A DNA stretch of 64,000 bases from Saxidomus purpurata (Eukaryota > Mollusca > Bivalvia > Venerida > Veneridae). The stretch lies in assembly GCA_022818135.1 (NCBI GenBank), contig JAFMSR010000010.1, positions 30,963,770 to 31,027,769 on the forward strand, in the 5' to 3' direction. Positions 1 to 10,904 of this stretch are shown one piece after another (position 1 is the stretch's first letter; each line of letters starts with the position of its first letter). The position numbers were made by a program, and so were the translations under genes. A model generated the notes under the pieces. That model saw only the letters and a program-made list of their open reading frames with translations. It was not told the origin of the DNA and ran no database searches.

Positions 1-343
1 AATAATGATATTATTTATGAAAAGAGTAGTGGCATTAAATGTGCAAAAAATGAGTTTTGTCTCTTATTTTTCCAGCCAGAGCTTGCTGCTTGGCTTGCAA
101 TTCCTGATAGCCTCTACACAACTTGTGGTCCACAAGTGCTGACCTGAATCTTTTGAACCATTTGTTTAATTTTGGCACATCAACATTATATGTCATACAC
201 CTTTGACACTCTAAAAGTTGCCACCAAGCCACTTTCGCTATGTGAGACAGTGGTCTAAACTGCACAGCCATAAGAACCAGTCTACCAGTTATGTTAATAA
301 TTCTATACAGAAAGGCAACCAGTCCGCTTCATGCGATAGTCCT

Positions 344-488
344 TCAATCATCTAATGTGAAGTCATATTTCTTGAATTTTGATTTATATTCTGCTGCCAT
401 GGATGCTTCCTGAGTCTTTGACACGCTACAAACTTTCCAGTCCACTCGCTCTGGCATGTCCAATATACCAGGGCTTGACAATACCTCC
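344..488 (-). CDS. CWF19L1: CWF19L1 coding exon 14 (stop)
   Basis: Residues 475-522: [19 protein letters not shown], ending KKYDFTLDD and TGA, the same C-terminus as the vertebrate proteins. Acceptor TCTGTTACAG. The sequence left of the stop is presumed 3' UTR; no AATAAA on the minus strand could be assigned with confidence. Confidence 0.92.
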
Positions 489-3400
489 CTGTAACAGAAT
501 AAAGCTAAGAATATTAAAACTTTCCATCTGCTGCAACCTTACATCTGTACCTAACCCTAACTTTGATTAACTAGGACTTTACCATCTTTCTATAGATTGA
601 AGTGTCTGGTGTTTATATGTTCATAGAGGAGGTTGGTAAATATTTCCGAAACAGTGCTGACTGTGGTCTGACTGTACATATATGCAGCTTACACAGTCCA
701 ACCATAATTTGCACTGACTATAAAGAAGGCCGCTCGGCTTGGAAAGTTCCAGGCTTGAATATCGGGGAGGTTGTTCCTCCCCGACCCACCCCACAAGAAA
801 AATGTGGGATCTTGCTAAGTAGTACAGTATTGACTTGATTACAAGCAGGAAAGTTATATTAAACTTCAATAATTGCTAATAATATATTTATCAACTTGTC
901 ATACAACTGTACAGTATTCAGACATAAAATTTTACTTCAGCATTTACCTGATGGCATTAGTGATTGTGATATTCTTTATTAATAGTAAGAAACTTTAATT
1001 ACCTGCCAAACTGTAATGGGAATCTGCTAGATTTTGAGATTCTACAGTAGAGTTTATCCCCTGTTGGTAACTCGGCATAGAAGTAAGGCACCCCTACCTG
1101 TACTATCTGAAATAAATGAGAAATGATCAGCAAACATGACCTATGAATGGGTAGAACTGAGTCTGGTAAAAAAACTATCCAATATGAGACTTGGATAGGA
1201 GAATTTATTATCTTTGCTAATTAAAATAAATTTCAATGTGTATGAAAGACTGAAAGTAGAGGAATAAAGTAGAACCCTGCAAGTACTGCTTTTGAAATTA
1301 AAGTGGTAAGGCAAGTATACTTGTAAATTTAAGCATCCTTAAATAACTGGAGTTACTAGTATGCAAAAGAACTGAATGTTTAACCAACACCAGTATGTGA
1401 TGTATATTTCCAAGGGCTGTTTCATTTAAATACACTTAACTGATGTTAGCCACACATATACTCGGGTCGTACCGCATATATACCTCGCCCAAGGGTGGTG
1501 GACCTAATAAGCACATACAAAAACTAGCCACACAAATTATCCAAGATACACATAGGAAGGTACCTGTCTGATATCTGAATGTACAGGAATTTCATTGAGT
1601 TCAACTGAATCACTCTCAGCACATTCCATAAATGTATCTTTAATTTCCTGAATACTGTCTTGAGGAATGGGCACAGCCTGGAATATCAACATTCAAAAAT
1701 TATATCAAGAATATTTCCAACTTAATAGTTTAATCCAAACTTCAAGGCTACATTTTGTCGGATAGGTGTAAAACAGAAACATTGTAATAATAAGGGTCAT
1801 GCATTTGAATCACAAAGGGAACAACATATTGATGGTGTATAGTCTGTTTCCATAGCGATAATAGTGATTGATTTAAACTCATGATTTAAAACGACTTAAA
1901 ATCTCCATGATGTTTGCATTACTTTATATCTGGTGTAAAATACCTTACTTGTATCTGTAAATGCTGAGTTCTGAAGTTTCTTTCAAAGAAAACAACTGCT
2001 TTTCCCTGTTTCTTCATGCATTTCTTTATTGCCTTTTTGTATCTGATAGAAGTTAAGTAATTACAACAGTAAGTTCTAGCATCAGATAAGGATGTTACAC
2101 AGTATTGATTTTACTTCCAAATATTTCAAAATGGCTTTTACTGATAATGATTATTATACCAATTTTATATTTTCAATTTTATTGAAGACTGACGCATGCA
2201 CCATCTGAACAAGTTAGTAAGCAGGTTTACATATACAATTTTTATAAGTAAATTGGTTTTATTTCAGCTTTTCACTTCAACTCTCTTCTCAACTTTAGCA
2301 GTTCAACTGAGCTGTGTATACAGTGCAACCTACACATGCCACATGACTGTGTTAATCAACAATATCAGAATTCTGCTCAATAAATAAGCTATATTTCTTC
2401 TGACAATACCCTATTAGAGACCTCACTCGCTGCCATATGTTAGAGCTTATAGAGAAAAAGATATGTACAGGTTTTGTCGATTGTTTAGTTTTGTTGACAG
2501 TTTCATATGCATTTTCACCAGTATTATTTGCTGGCGGTCATTTTTTATGTTTCTAGTTAAATTAATTGGTATAAACACTTTCTCACAAGCAAGAAGCAAG
2601 TTTCACAAGACACAAGGTTGAAGGAATATCTTTGGTTTAGTAGAAACAAATTTATTTTAGTCTGATTGCAAAAACAGCTCCAATAGCTTACTAAATTGCT
2701 CTCAAACACAAATTCTAGATTCTATCATGCTTGCATAGAGCCAGCTGAAGGATCAAGTTTCTAAGGGGATGGACACACAATCACTATGCCAAATTGCTGG
2801 ACCCTTTCCATCTAAAGACCTGACAGCTTTGTTGATATTCTGTTCTAAGACATCTTAAATATATTGTTGGGTTACAGCACTCTGTGAGTATTAAATGTAA
2901 AAGGATACTTTTCAATTTCTTCCATAACATCCTCTGGTGCAGATACACTTGATTGATAGTGACCAACAGGTAATATAAGAATATGTTCATCTACTAAACC
3001 GCCTTTGGCTAACGCTAAATATGCCTGAAATATTAAAAACCATCCAGCACATTGAACTGACAACATTTCCTTAATTTCACATGAATAGAATAATTTGATT
3101 AATGATTTAATATGTAAATAATGTTTTGAAGATGTTGAAAATTTGTCCTGTAATTCACTACATTTTCCCGATTTGCATAATTCAATCTCCATTTTCCTTA
3201 ATTGCAACCAGAACATGTGTCCATACCTCAGTGCCTACACTAACAACAAGATGTTTTTCAACTTCTGGACTCCCAAGACAAAACCAACATGGCCCTGTAG
3301 GTACGGCTGAAAATTAAGAAATATCGGTCAATATATCGGTCAATATATCAGTCACTACTGATGAAAAGTCAATACAGGTACAGGAAGGAGTGACTAATGC

Positions 3401-6400
3401 TAGGTTATTACACAGCTACCAGTCAATCTGACTATTATGATTACAAAGTCCTTCTAAAAAGACACACATTAAAAACAAGTGACAGGAAAGTCACAAAACC
3501 AGGTTTTATTTTCAGCTGTGGCCGAGGCGCAAATGCGTTTTTAAAGTCAGTGATATACTAAGTGAAAAAGAAACAAAGGTCTTTAGTTCACATTATATTC
3601 TTGAAAGCTTGGTTAAATCCTTACAAATGTAGGAGTTGCACACAGGCTTATATATATATTACTTGTGGAAAAAGGCCCTATGTCAAAATGATCAAATCCA
3701 CCAAACCCCGACAATATGACTGTTATGATAATAATTCTGTGAAGTCCTTCTGAAAAAGAGTTGCGCACAAATAAAACATAAAAGGGCCATAATTAGTTAA
3801 AAATACCAAATCACAAAAGAGCGTCAACTTCATACAATATGTGCAATTTTGTGTGGGGGGGGTTTGCCAAAATTATTAGTACACGTATTACATTCAATCT
3901 ATTTCTGGAAAACCTGTTAACAACTCAATTTCTTTTACCTTCAAATATCAAAAACATGTCCATATTTTTAGTATTCAAAATTCAATTTTTTTTTAAATAC
4001 AAGATAATTTGACCTACGTTTATGTTTTTTCTGTTGTCTATCTCCTCCTTCACTCTGTCTCTTTTTCCCTCCACCTTGTTTCATATCATAGAAAAATTGG
4101 TCCTGAAATAAAACTTGATACTCTTTTTCACCAGCCTTGGTTAACAATTCGAAGAACGCTTTATTTAGTGAAGAAATGCTACATTTTATTATCTCTGACA
4201 GTGAATTGAGATTTCTTTGTTACTGCATTTGCTTTAAGTGGTGACTGATAAATGGAACCAGCATTAAAAATGACTGGCGGTATGATTATGCATTTCACCA
4301 AATATGTGAATGATCAGTCTCAACACGGACAATACCTGTTTTTCAGGCTCGGCTGATATAAATGATTTCTCCTTGTAAGGGCACTCTGTCACATCTTCTG
4401 GTTGTGTCACAAGTTCCGAAGGTTCAATTTGTGACATAGGTGTGACGTTGAAGGCATACAAATACTGAAATATAAAAGACATAGTCTCACATTATAACGG
4501 AATCATCAAACTATTGAATTTTTAAGTCGGAGACTAGCATTTCAACCAGGATTTAAAAGTCACTTGATTTTGAATTGTTTGCAGTTCAAATCAATATTTT
4601 CCACATACTGTGCAGTCATTCCCACCACAGTACTTAAATAAGCTGCAGAGACACAATTACAGCATTGTATACAAAGTGTTGCAGTACATAGCTTTGTAGA
4701 CAACCCCTTATATTTGCTTACAACAATTACTGTACTTTTTCTTTTAGCCAAAAAGCCATTATACACAGCACTGACTGCATGTACAGTCTACCCTGCCCTT
4801 ATGACCACCTGAGTCCAGCAACAACCTGACATATGCAACCATTTTGTATTCCTCTATTTGTAATTTAAGTTGATATCAATTTATCCTGTGTTAAGAGACC
4901 ACCTGTCTAATGAGACCACACTTTAAGCTTTTGTGGTCGCTCAAAACATTTAAAATGATTTTTGACTGTACATATATTTCAAAACCCGTTCTTTCTACAA
5001 AGCAGCTTACCATGTTATCTCTTAGACTAAGTCTAATGGTACACATACCTGAGCAGTCAGTCCATGGTCAAATAAACAGCACAATTCTAATAAATGCTTT
5101 GAATACGAGACAAAAGAAGCAGAAAAATGAAACCGTAGGAAGAGATAAAGTTTAGAAGGTCAGTATTTGGAGAGTAAAGTACAGCATAGAAGATAAGGCT
5201 GAGCAGATTGGTACCTAAAATACAGCTTTTGGTAAAGTCTGACCGCAAGCGGGCGACACTGTTTTCCACTGGCTGAACTCTAATTTAAATGCCTATACTT
5301 TGTCATGGATACCTAAACAATTTAACAAGCATTAGACAGATAGGAGAAGGCCTTATAAAAACAATGAAAATTTTCATTAATAAAAAAGGTGTGATGAAAT
5401 ATATACCACACCTTACAAAGTTTTTATACCTTTTTCTTCTTTGGGTTTCCAACTTTTGCCAAAGATATAAATCTGGTCACATGTCTGGCTGGTTCCGCAA
5501 GTACTTTATGGTTTCTGTAAGGTTGGCGTTCATAGTGTACATCCTCCATGCCACAGAAATGGTAGCGCGGCCTCAACTTTACAGCCAGCTGTGACAGGGT
5601 CTCTGAGCCACTCTCATCAGAACTGAATCCTTCCTGAAAATGTACTGAACATTTAACTCTAACATACTAGCAAGGTTTATCTTTTTAGTATGTTGTTGTC
5701 ATGACAACCAATGGAAATATATGATGCCATAATTTCGTTTAAAGTTTAAACTTATTTATTTTACACTGTCACTGATTGTAGAACAAGTTCTTGCAACTTA
5801 TAATTACTTCTCACAATGACTAATTCCTGGAGTTCAGACCAGTACTCCCATCAAAAGCAGAGATTGTCAAGGTCGCGGTCAGATGCTGCTGCTGGGATCT
5901 GAGTCCACTATCTATGTTAGTCCGGATGCTATACCCCTAGAACCATGGCACCGCCCAGATGCAATAATTTATGGCCATCTTGCTTATAGAAGCTTAATCT
6001 CTGCACAGAAAATAAACAAATGCCATCAGACAATGTGTTAAACAAAGTGTAAAGCGAGTCTGCCAATTTAGGTAAAGTAGTATATACCAGTTCATTGCCA
6101 TATTTTTCCACTCCTTTTGGCCACTGAGATGTAATGAGAATATCAACGCCTTTAAACTTGCTGTCATTCTTCACTGGACCAGTGAGGGTAGTGATATCTA
6201 TGGAATTAAAGCTTGTGCTGTCTGAGATTATATCTGACTCTGTACCACTGAGGTATGCCAGCTGTAACCCTGAACTACCTGTGTAAAGGCCTTTCTTACC
6301 TGTAAATTCAAATAATTTCAGATAGTAAAATACAACATGTTCTAATTTCTAAAATTAACTTGTCTATCTCAAAAATGGGGCAGTGCCATTATATGTTCAA

Positions 6401-8151
6401 AGGGGTGTTCACTGAACATTAACTGACTGCACAGATGAGCAAGGCAGCATCAATTGTCACTAGAAGGGTTAAATTCAAAGTAACTCTGTACAACAATTTC
6501 TTTCTGAGCGACCAGTTAACATCTATCACAATTTACACAAAAAAAATTAAGCATAGTCCTGAAAGAAACCAGGGTATTTAGAAGAAATTGGTCACAAAGA
6601 CGTTAAACTCAACTTTTGTCCTTCTGGATCTCTCATTCTTTTTCATAAAATTTCTTTGAATAAAAATATCTGTAAAGTGTTCACCGTTTCCTAAACAATG
6701 AATTGACTGTTGCGATAAAAACAATTAATTTCATTTTTATGTTACAAAAAAGACAAAAAAAGACAGAAGGTTTTCATTACGGGATAAAGATTAACATACC
6801 TAGGTATGTGACATTTTCGCACAGGTCTCCACCTTTTATGTCTTTGTACAGATCAACATGTTCTGGTTTATTTGGACCGAGAACAAGCACTGGTAAAGGA
6901 ACTGAAATAGAATTTAATAGTTCATTTTAGTCCATTTAGAGAAACAACACAAAATCAAGAATACAAACATACTTTGAGTTGCTTTTAAAAAAGGTATTGA
7001 AATGTATTTATATTTCTAATTGATAAAATCCTTTCTGAACAGTAACTGTGACAGCCTGACAGGCAAGTTCCCTTTAAGAGGCTAGTTTAGAGATTTCTCT
7101 GTCAAGAACAAGTTTTTCCTTTATCCCTCAGACCCCTTCTTTTTTTGTTTTTCAAGGCACTACACAAACAGGACTGCCAGCTACATGAATTTTACATGCA
7201 ATAGTGAGTTCTTACAGATATATACAATCAACTTTCTTTACTGTAATATGAATCATTTTTAAGTATACTTCCAAGGAAATCCTGTACTGCTATTGTTTAT
7301 TCTGAGAGTTGTGGCTGGACAAGGTTGATACCGGACTGTCAACCTTCGTTAGAGTGAATAACACATTTTCTATTTTACGATCATTTCCCATAGACCTATA
7401 TCAAACAATAGTCTATGATTATTATACACAGAGTGAGAAAGTAATACCTTTTGTGGATCCAGATGAATATTTCTCCCATTCTTCATTTCTGTTACCAAAG
7501 AAATTGCCAACACATAGCAGCATCTGTAAAATAATGTTTGCATAGGTATCAGATACAAGGAATACAAATCAATCTGTTGCACAACAAATGTAAAAAAATA
7601 ATTAAGATTAAAACTTTTGGATGTCCTGAATTTTATATACGGTGTATACACTTCAAATATTGAAACATGAGTCTTTGGTTGCAGCTAATTTCATTGTACA
7701 TTTATATTCTAGGTTACAAAACTTATCATCAGATCAAAAGCTGAATTTAAACATAAACTTTTTAAATATTCTGCTGTTTTTGAAAAACATTTTTAAAATA
7801 AACGAACATTCACAACTTACATCAAAAGCTCCTGATTTCTTCTGTATACTGTTTATTCTGGAAAAAAGTTGGTCAACTCTTCCTTCAACATCTCCACTTA
7901 CCAAGCTGAAAAAATAAAATGACTTTTATAGGACTGGGTATAGTCCAACTAATTGTACGCGAGTCATCGAGATATTGTGTTTTTTTATGGGCAATATCTC
8001 TCCTGTGCTATAGCGAGATTCTGACCCAAAACAAAAATTTCTCAGAATTTGCTCAAGACGTCACTTAACTATCTTGACTATATTTCACATTGCTTTCGAG
8101 AGACAAAATCAGTGGCCCCATCAAAGGCCAATCTTGGTTTTTTTTTTTAAA

Positions 8152-8195
<44 letters not shown>

Positions 8196-9828
8196 TTTTT
8201 TTGGGGGGGGGAAGAAAAAAAATTTTTTAAAATTTTTTTTTAAATTTTGGTGTTAATAACATCTCTACTAATTACTAGTTCTGGCTATCTAAATGTTGCT
8301 ATTTAAATTTTGTATATTTTATATTTTGTTTTTCACCAGGTGCTCAAACTTAGGCTGTGCATTATGTTAAATAAATATATTTAATAGATATTCAAATTTG
8401 GCACATAAAAAGATTATGTATAAGGTCTTTCAAATAGTATGGTCGGAAACGCCTCTATAAAGTCTTTTGTACTGATAATCTTGTGATTTTTTAAGGTTTA
8501 TCTAGCCGTGCATTTATCACGCCGAGCGAGTAAACTGGTATTGTCCGATAGTGTATGCAAACTGCCCGTCATTGTGTCATTTAAATACCACATTTAATTT
8601 TTAAAAAATGGTATAATTGGAAAGCTGATGAAATTTTCTGTAAAACTGTGAAATTAAAACCTCTATATATAATTGACTATTATCTTTAACGGTCCGGTCC
8701 ATGCTATTCCGTCTTGCGCGTTTTAGCGATGGATGGTAATTTGAGGCTGCGATACTGGTCTTTCCAAAACTGTACTTTATTAGTTTTAACATAAAAAACG
8801 AAAATCTAATTCATATCCGTTCAAAAATAACTCTTAATTTACATTTTAATTAGCAATTTTCAATCATTTACCCTAAATATATAGTGAAAACCTGTGCACA
8901 AAAATCACCGTATCGCGAAAAAAAATCACCATTACGCCATTTTTATTTTGAACGGTCTAACCATCCCGAAAATTAAAATACGGGTGAAATACGAAAATTA
9001 AGACATAACAAACATACATTAGACTTAAATCTTGAGAAAAAGATGTTACATCAACCCATGAACACCATGCAAGTAGGAAAAGAAGCGCTAAAATTAGGTG
9101 GGGTTTTTGGCTTTTGGTCTTTGTGTAAAACCCGTTTTATAGTAACTTTCCAATGCATAAATTCACCTCACATCGGTAAAATATAATATTATGTAATGAT
9201 AAGGGAAGCATATATTGTATTAAGGATCACTTTGTTGGTCAAATTGATTGGTAAAATATCGAGATATACGTAGATATAAAGTATCAATAATTTCTTTCTT
9301 TTACCAAAATTGGGGGTACCGGATGTTTGTCACGTGATCCGAGGCAGGTTATTTATCGTATTACGCTCGTTTCCGGACCATACTATTTGAAAGACCTTGG
9401 TCTGATTAATTAAAACAGTAATTGTTTTCACCCATTTCTTATGAAATACTGAAATGAGAGCGTGGTAGTTTTCTGACACGATTATTGGTTTGATTTCTCT
9501 ATGGAGTAAGCTCCAGTGTACCCATTCGGTCAGGATTTGTTATATTGTATAAATGATCCCTGGTTCTGTCAAGCATATAAACTGGGTACGCTAAATTTGT
9601 TTTAGCTACTAATTATTCATAATTAAATTATTAAGTTTTTTAGAATCATTATGAAATTAAATGTCCAGTTTCTGTTTGACAAAACCAATGTGACTTTTTA
9701 TCAAACATAAGTGTTACTGAACAAAGCAGAAAAAATGCCTTTGTAAGCCCTATCCGACATATTCGATCCGAAATTATAGACACTGATTTTTTATCAAATA
9801 CATACATGCGGAGGGGTTTTGTCGTCAT
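344..9828 (-). CDS. CWF19L1: CWF19L1 (CwfJ/Drn1 family), complete, 14 coding exons
   Basis: Spliced product of 522 aa (human protein about 538), reconstructed from 14 exons whose GT-AG junctions all keep phase. The N-terminal part (about residues 5-230) is the metallophosphatase-like domain shared with lariat-debranching enzyme Dbr1: GDVEG at 12-16 with D19, and VGNFFG at 41-46. Residues 306-402 carry the CwfJ C-terminal domain 1 (CWFC at 312-315, [18 protein letters not shown] around 348-357, HLQIQ at 398-402). Residues 403-522 are CwfJ domain 2, ending YDFTLDD as in vertebrates. Family knowledge: a spliceosome-associated nuclear factor; yeast Drn1 assists Dbr1 in intron-lariat turnover, and human CWF19L1 loss causes a recessive ataxia. 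The start codon is in a 23-nt first coding exon. Intron 1 is enlarged by a 1-kb transposable element. Identification is by remembered family similarity, not a search. Confidence 0.95.
1003..1106 (-). CDS. CWF19L1: CWF19L1 coding exon 13
   Basis: Residues 441-475: [17 protein letters not shown] and FPLQFGR, matching 'AYFYVELDTGEKL..RI...FPLQFGRE' of vertebrates. Confidence 0.94.
1564..1677 (-). CDS. CWF19L1: CWF19L1 coding exon 12
   Basis: Residues 403-440, AVPIPQD to [11 protein letters not shown], the start of CwfJ domain 2. Exactly 38 codons. Confidence 0.92.
1949..2042 (-). CDS. CWF19L1: CWF19L1 coding exon 11
   Basis: Residues 371-402: [19 protein letters not shown], matching the family's 'VVFERN....HLQLQ'. 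Donor GTAAGG. Confidence 0.93.
2909..3024 (-). CDS. CWF19L1: CWF19L1 coding exon 10
   Basis: Residues 333-371: [20 protein letters not shown] and GHYQS, the HIT-like core. The donor is GTATCC, inside an AAGTATCC string. The next exon supplies the Tyr of the conserved EKYK. Confidence 0.92.
3227..3306 (-). CDS. CWF19L1: CWF19L1 coding exon 9
   Basis: Residues 306-332: [20 protein letters not shown], the start of CwfJ domain 1 with its paired cysteines (C312, C315). Confidence 0.94.
4018..4102 (-). CDS. CWF19L1: CWF19L1 coding exon 8
   Basis: Residues 278-305: [14 protein letters not shown] and a basic tail (QQKKHK), equivalent to the variable basic linker before the CwfJ domain. The donor GTAGGT in phase 1 is required to make the Pro codon that joins exon 9. 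Confidence 0.87.
4336..4464 (-). CDS. CWF19L1: CWF19L1 coding exon 7
   Basis: Residues 235-277: [10 protein letters not shown], then [14 protein letters not shown], corresponding to the vertebrate linker 'YLYAFSIVPM...VTENPY'. Exactly 43 codons. Confidence 0.93.
5430..5633 (-). CDS. CWF19L1: CWF19L1 coding exon 6
   Basis: Residues 167-234 with [16 protein letters not shown] and [15 protein letters not shown], all family landmarks, ending in a run of four lysines at the donor. Exactly 68 codons. Confidence 0.93.
5822..5957 (-). repeat. tRNA-derived SINE fragment (degenerate)
   Basis: In reverse complement it has a tRNA-like B-box-like stretch followed by 'GGACT...CCAGGAATT', the same body (GACCAGTACT...CCTGG) seen in the SINEs at 25.3 and 30.9 kb. 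In CWF19L1 intron 5. Confidence 0.5.
6088..6299 (-). CDS. CWF19L1: CWF19L1 coding exon 5
   Basis: Residues 96-166, containing [19 protein letters not shown] and [20 protein letters not shown], the best conserved part of the metallophosphatase-like domain. Donor GTATAT, phase 0. The open frame continues past the donor, but the downstream residues do not match the family. Confidence 0.9.
6800..6901 (-). CDS. CWF19L1: CWF19L1 coding exon 4
   Basis: Residues 62-96: [15 protein letters not shown], then [12 protein letters not shown], matching the conserved 'LGxN..E....CENITYLG' segment. Donor GTATGT. Confidence 0.92.
7448..7523 (-). CDS. CWF19L1: CWF19L1 coding exon 3
   Basis: Residues 37-61, [10 protein letters not shown] then EEWEKY. 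Catalytic metallophosphatases have GD where this protein has GN, which is also the case in the vertebrate orthologue. The donor GTATTA leaves phase 1. Confidence 0.92.
7821..7905 (-). CDS. CWF19L1: CWF19L1 coding exon 2
   Basis: Residues 8-36 with the GDVEG motif and [10 protein letters not shown]. Acceptor TTTTTTCAG, donor GTAAGT. It corresponds to the first metal-site loop of the calcineurin-like fold. Confidence 0.92.
8147..8247. repeat. Low-complexity T/A/G homopolymer patch
   Basis: Runs of T, then A, then T, then G, then A/T, without motif structure. It lies in CWF19L1 intron 1 and resembles other homopolymer patches in the window that may be consensus errors. Confidence 0.8.
8421..9399 (-). 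mobile_element. About 1-kb TIR DNA element, copy A (in CWF19L1 intron 1)
   Basis: The ends are inverted repeats: AAGGTCTTTCAAATAGTATG at the left and its reverse complement before 9399. The interior matches the element at 42190-43224 in reverse complement, including the stretch around 8690-8770 (ATGGATGGTAATTTGA...). No transposase frame is visible, so it is non-autonomous. The target-site duplication is not clear for this copy. Confidence 0.85.
9806..9828 (-). CDS. CWF19L1: CWF19L1 coding exon 1 (start)
   Basis: Encodes MTTKPLR plus two bases of the next codon. It aligns with the vertebrate start 'M..KPLRL' directly before GDVEG. The donor reads GTATGT. The phase (2) fits exon 2 exactly, giving Ile-Leu-Val-Ser-Gly-Asp. 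Confidence 0.85.
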
Positions 9829-10209
9829 ATTTCGATTTGCAGATGTAAGTACTGATTAATTGCATCCCATTTACGAGATTTGACAATGAAAAGTTCCCTT
9901 TGAAAAACAGAAAACTTCGTTTTTGTCCTTTCACGTAAATTCAAGTCATGGGGGCAGCCATGTTTTAGGAAAGAACTGAATAAATCTAAAAAAACTATTA
10001 AAATTACTCAAAAACAAAATGTTTAAACAGTTCACATTTAAAAGGCTAAATAAACAAAATTTAGAGAAATATATTTAAGAATTTAATATACTATTTCTTC
10101 AATGCATAGATAGAATTTATTTGCTCCAGTCCTGATTTGTTTACAAATGGCTGACAAGAACAGGTTCATGCATGTTGAACAGAACATAATTGTTTAGAGT
10201 TAATTCAAG
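9829..10209. promoter_or_regulatory. Putative bidirectional promoter, CWF19L1 / DNAAF3
   Basis: Only 381 bp separate the two divergent start codons, so both 5' UTRs and their promoter must fit here unless a 5' non-coding exon lies inside the neighbour. No TATA box in a convincing position and no clear RFX X-box (the usual signal of ciliary genes) was found by eye. Confidence 0.6.
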
Positions 10210-10276
10210 ATGACAGACGGCTTTGGATCAATCACTTGGTGGGGATTCAGTCCCGCAATAGATCTACAAGATGGAG
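10210..10276 (+). CDS. DNAAF3: DNAAF3 coding exon 1 (start)
   Basis: Encodes MTDGFGSITWWGFSPAIDLQ plus DG, nearly the vertebrate N-terminus 'FGSVSWWGLSPALDLQ'. The donor GTAAAT leaves phase 1. No earlier in-frame ATG of interest. Confidence 0.93.
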
Positions 10277-10741
10277 GTAAATTATAGTTGATAAGTCAGG
10301 TGTCAATGTGACATCAATATCTAAAAGAGAAGGATCTTAAACACTGTTGGAGTTCATTTTCATCAAGGCTTAATGTTTTCAACTCACACAAGTTATAGCA
10401 TTCCAAAAGTTCCTTCTAAGGCACATCTTTTTATATATATTATTGAAGTACAAAATAGGACAGTAAACAAATGAAAGTATTGGTATTTGATTAATAACAT
10501 CTCCGGTTTTAAAAAGATTCTATTAAATGCTGAGTTTTTCATGCATGACAAGTAACATTGAGGGGGGGGGGGGGGGGGGGGGGGGGGTTTTTTTTTTTTT
10601 TTTTCTCCCCCCGGGGGGGGGGGGGGGGGGGTTTTTTTGGGTTTTGGGGGGGGGCCGGGGTTGGGTGTTATGGGCAGGGGGGGCGCCCCCCGCCCCCGCC
10701 TCGTTTTTTTTTTTTTTTTTTTGGTGTGTTGGGTTTTTTGT

Positions 10742-10777
<36 letters not shown>

Positions 10778-10783
10778 GTGATT

Positions 10784-10849
<66 letters not shown>

Positions 10850-10857
10850 GGGGAAAG

Positions 10858-10904
<47 letters not shown>

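Noticed and set aside
35..271. 78-codon minus-strand frame (MAVQFRPLSHIAK...) after the CWF19L1 stop
   Set aside because: CWF19L1 ends with the family C-terminus at 344, and this frame has no recognisable domain. It probably lies in the 3' UTR or flanking DNA.
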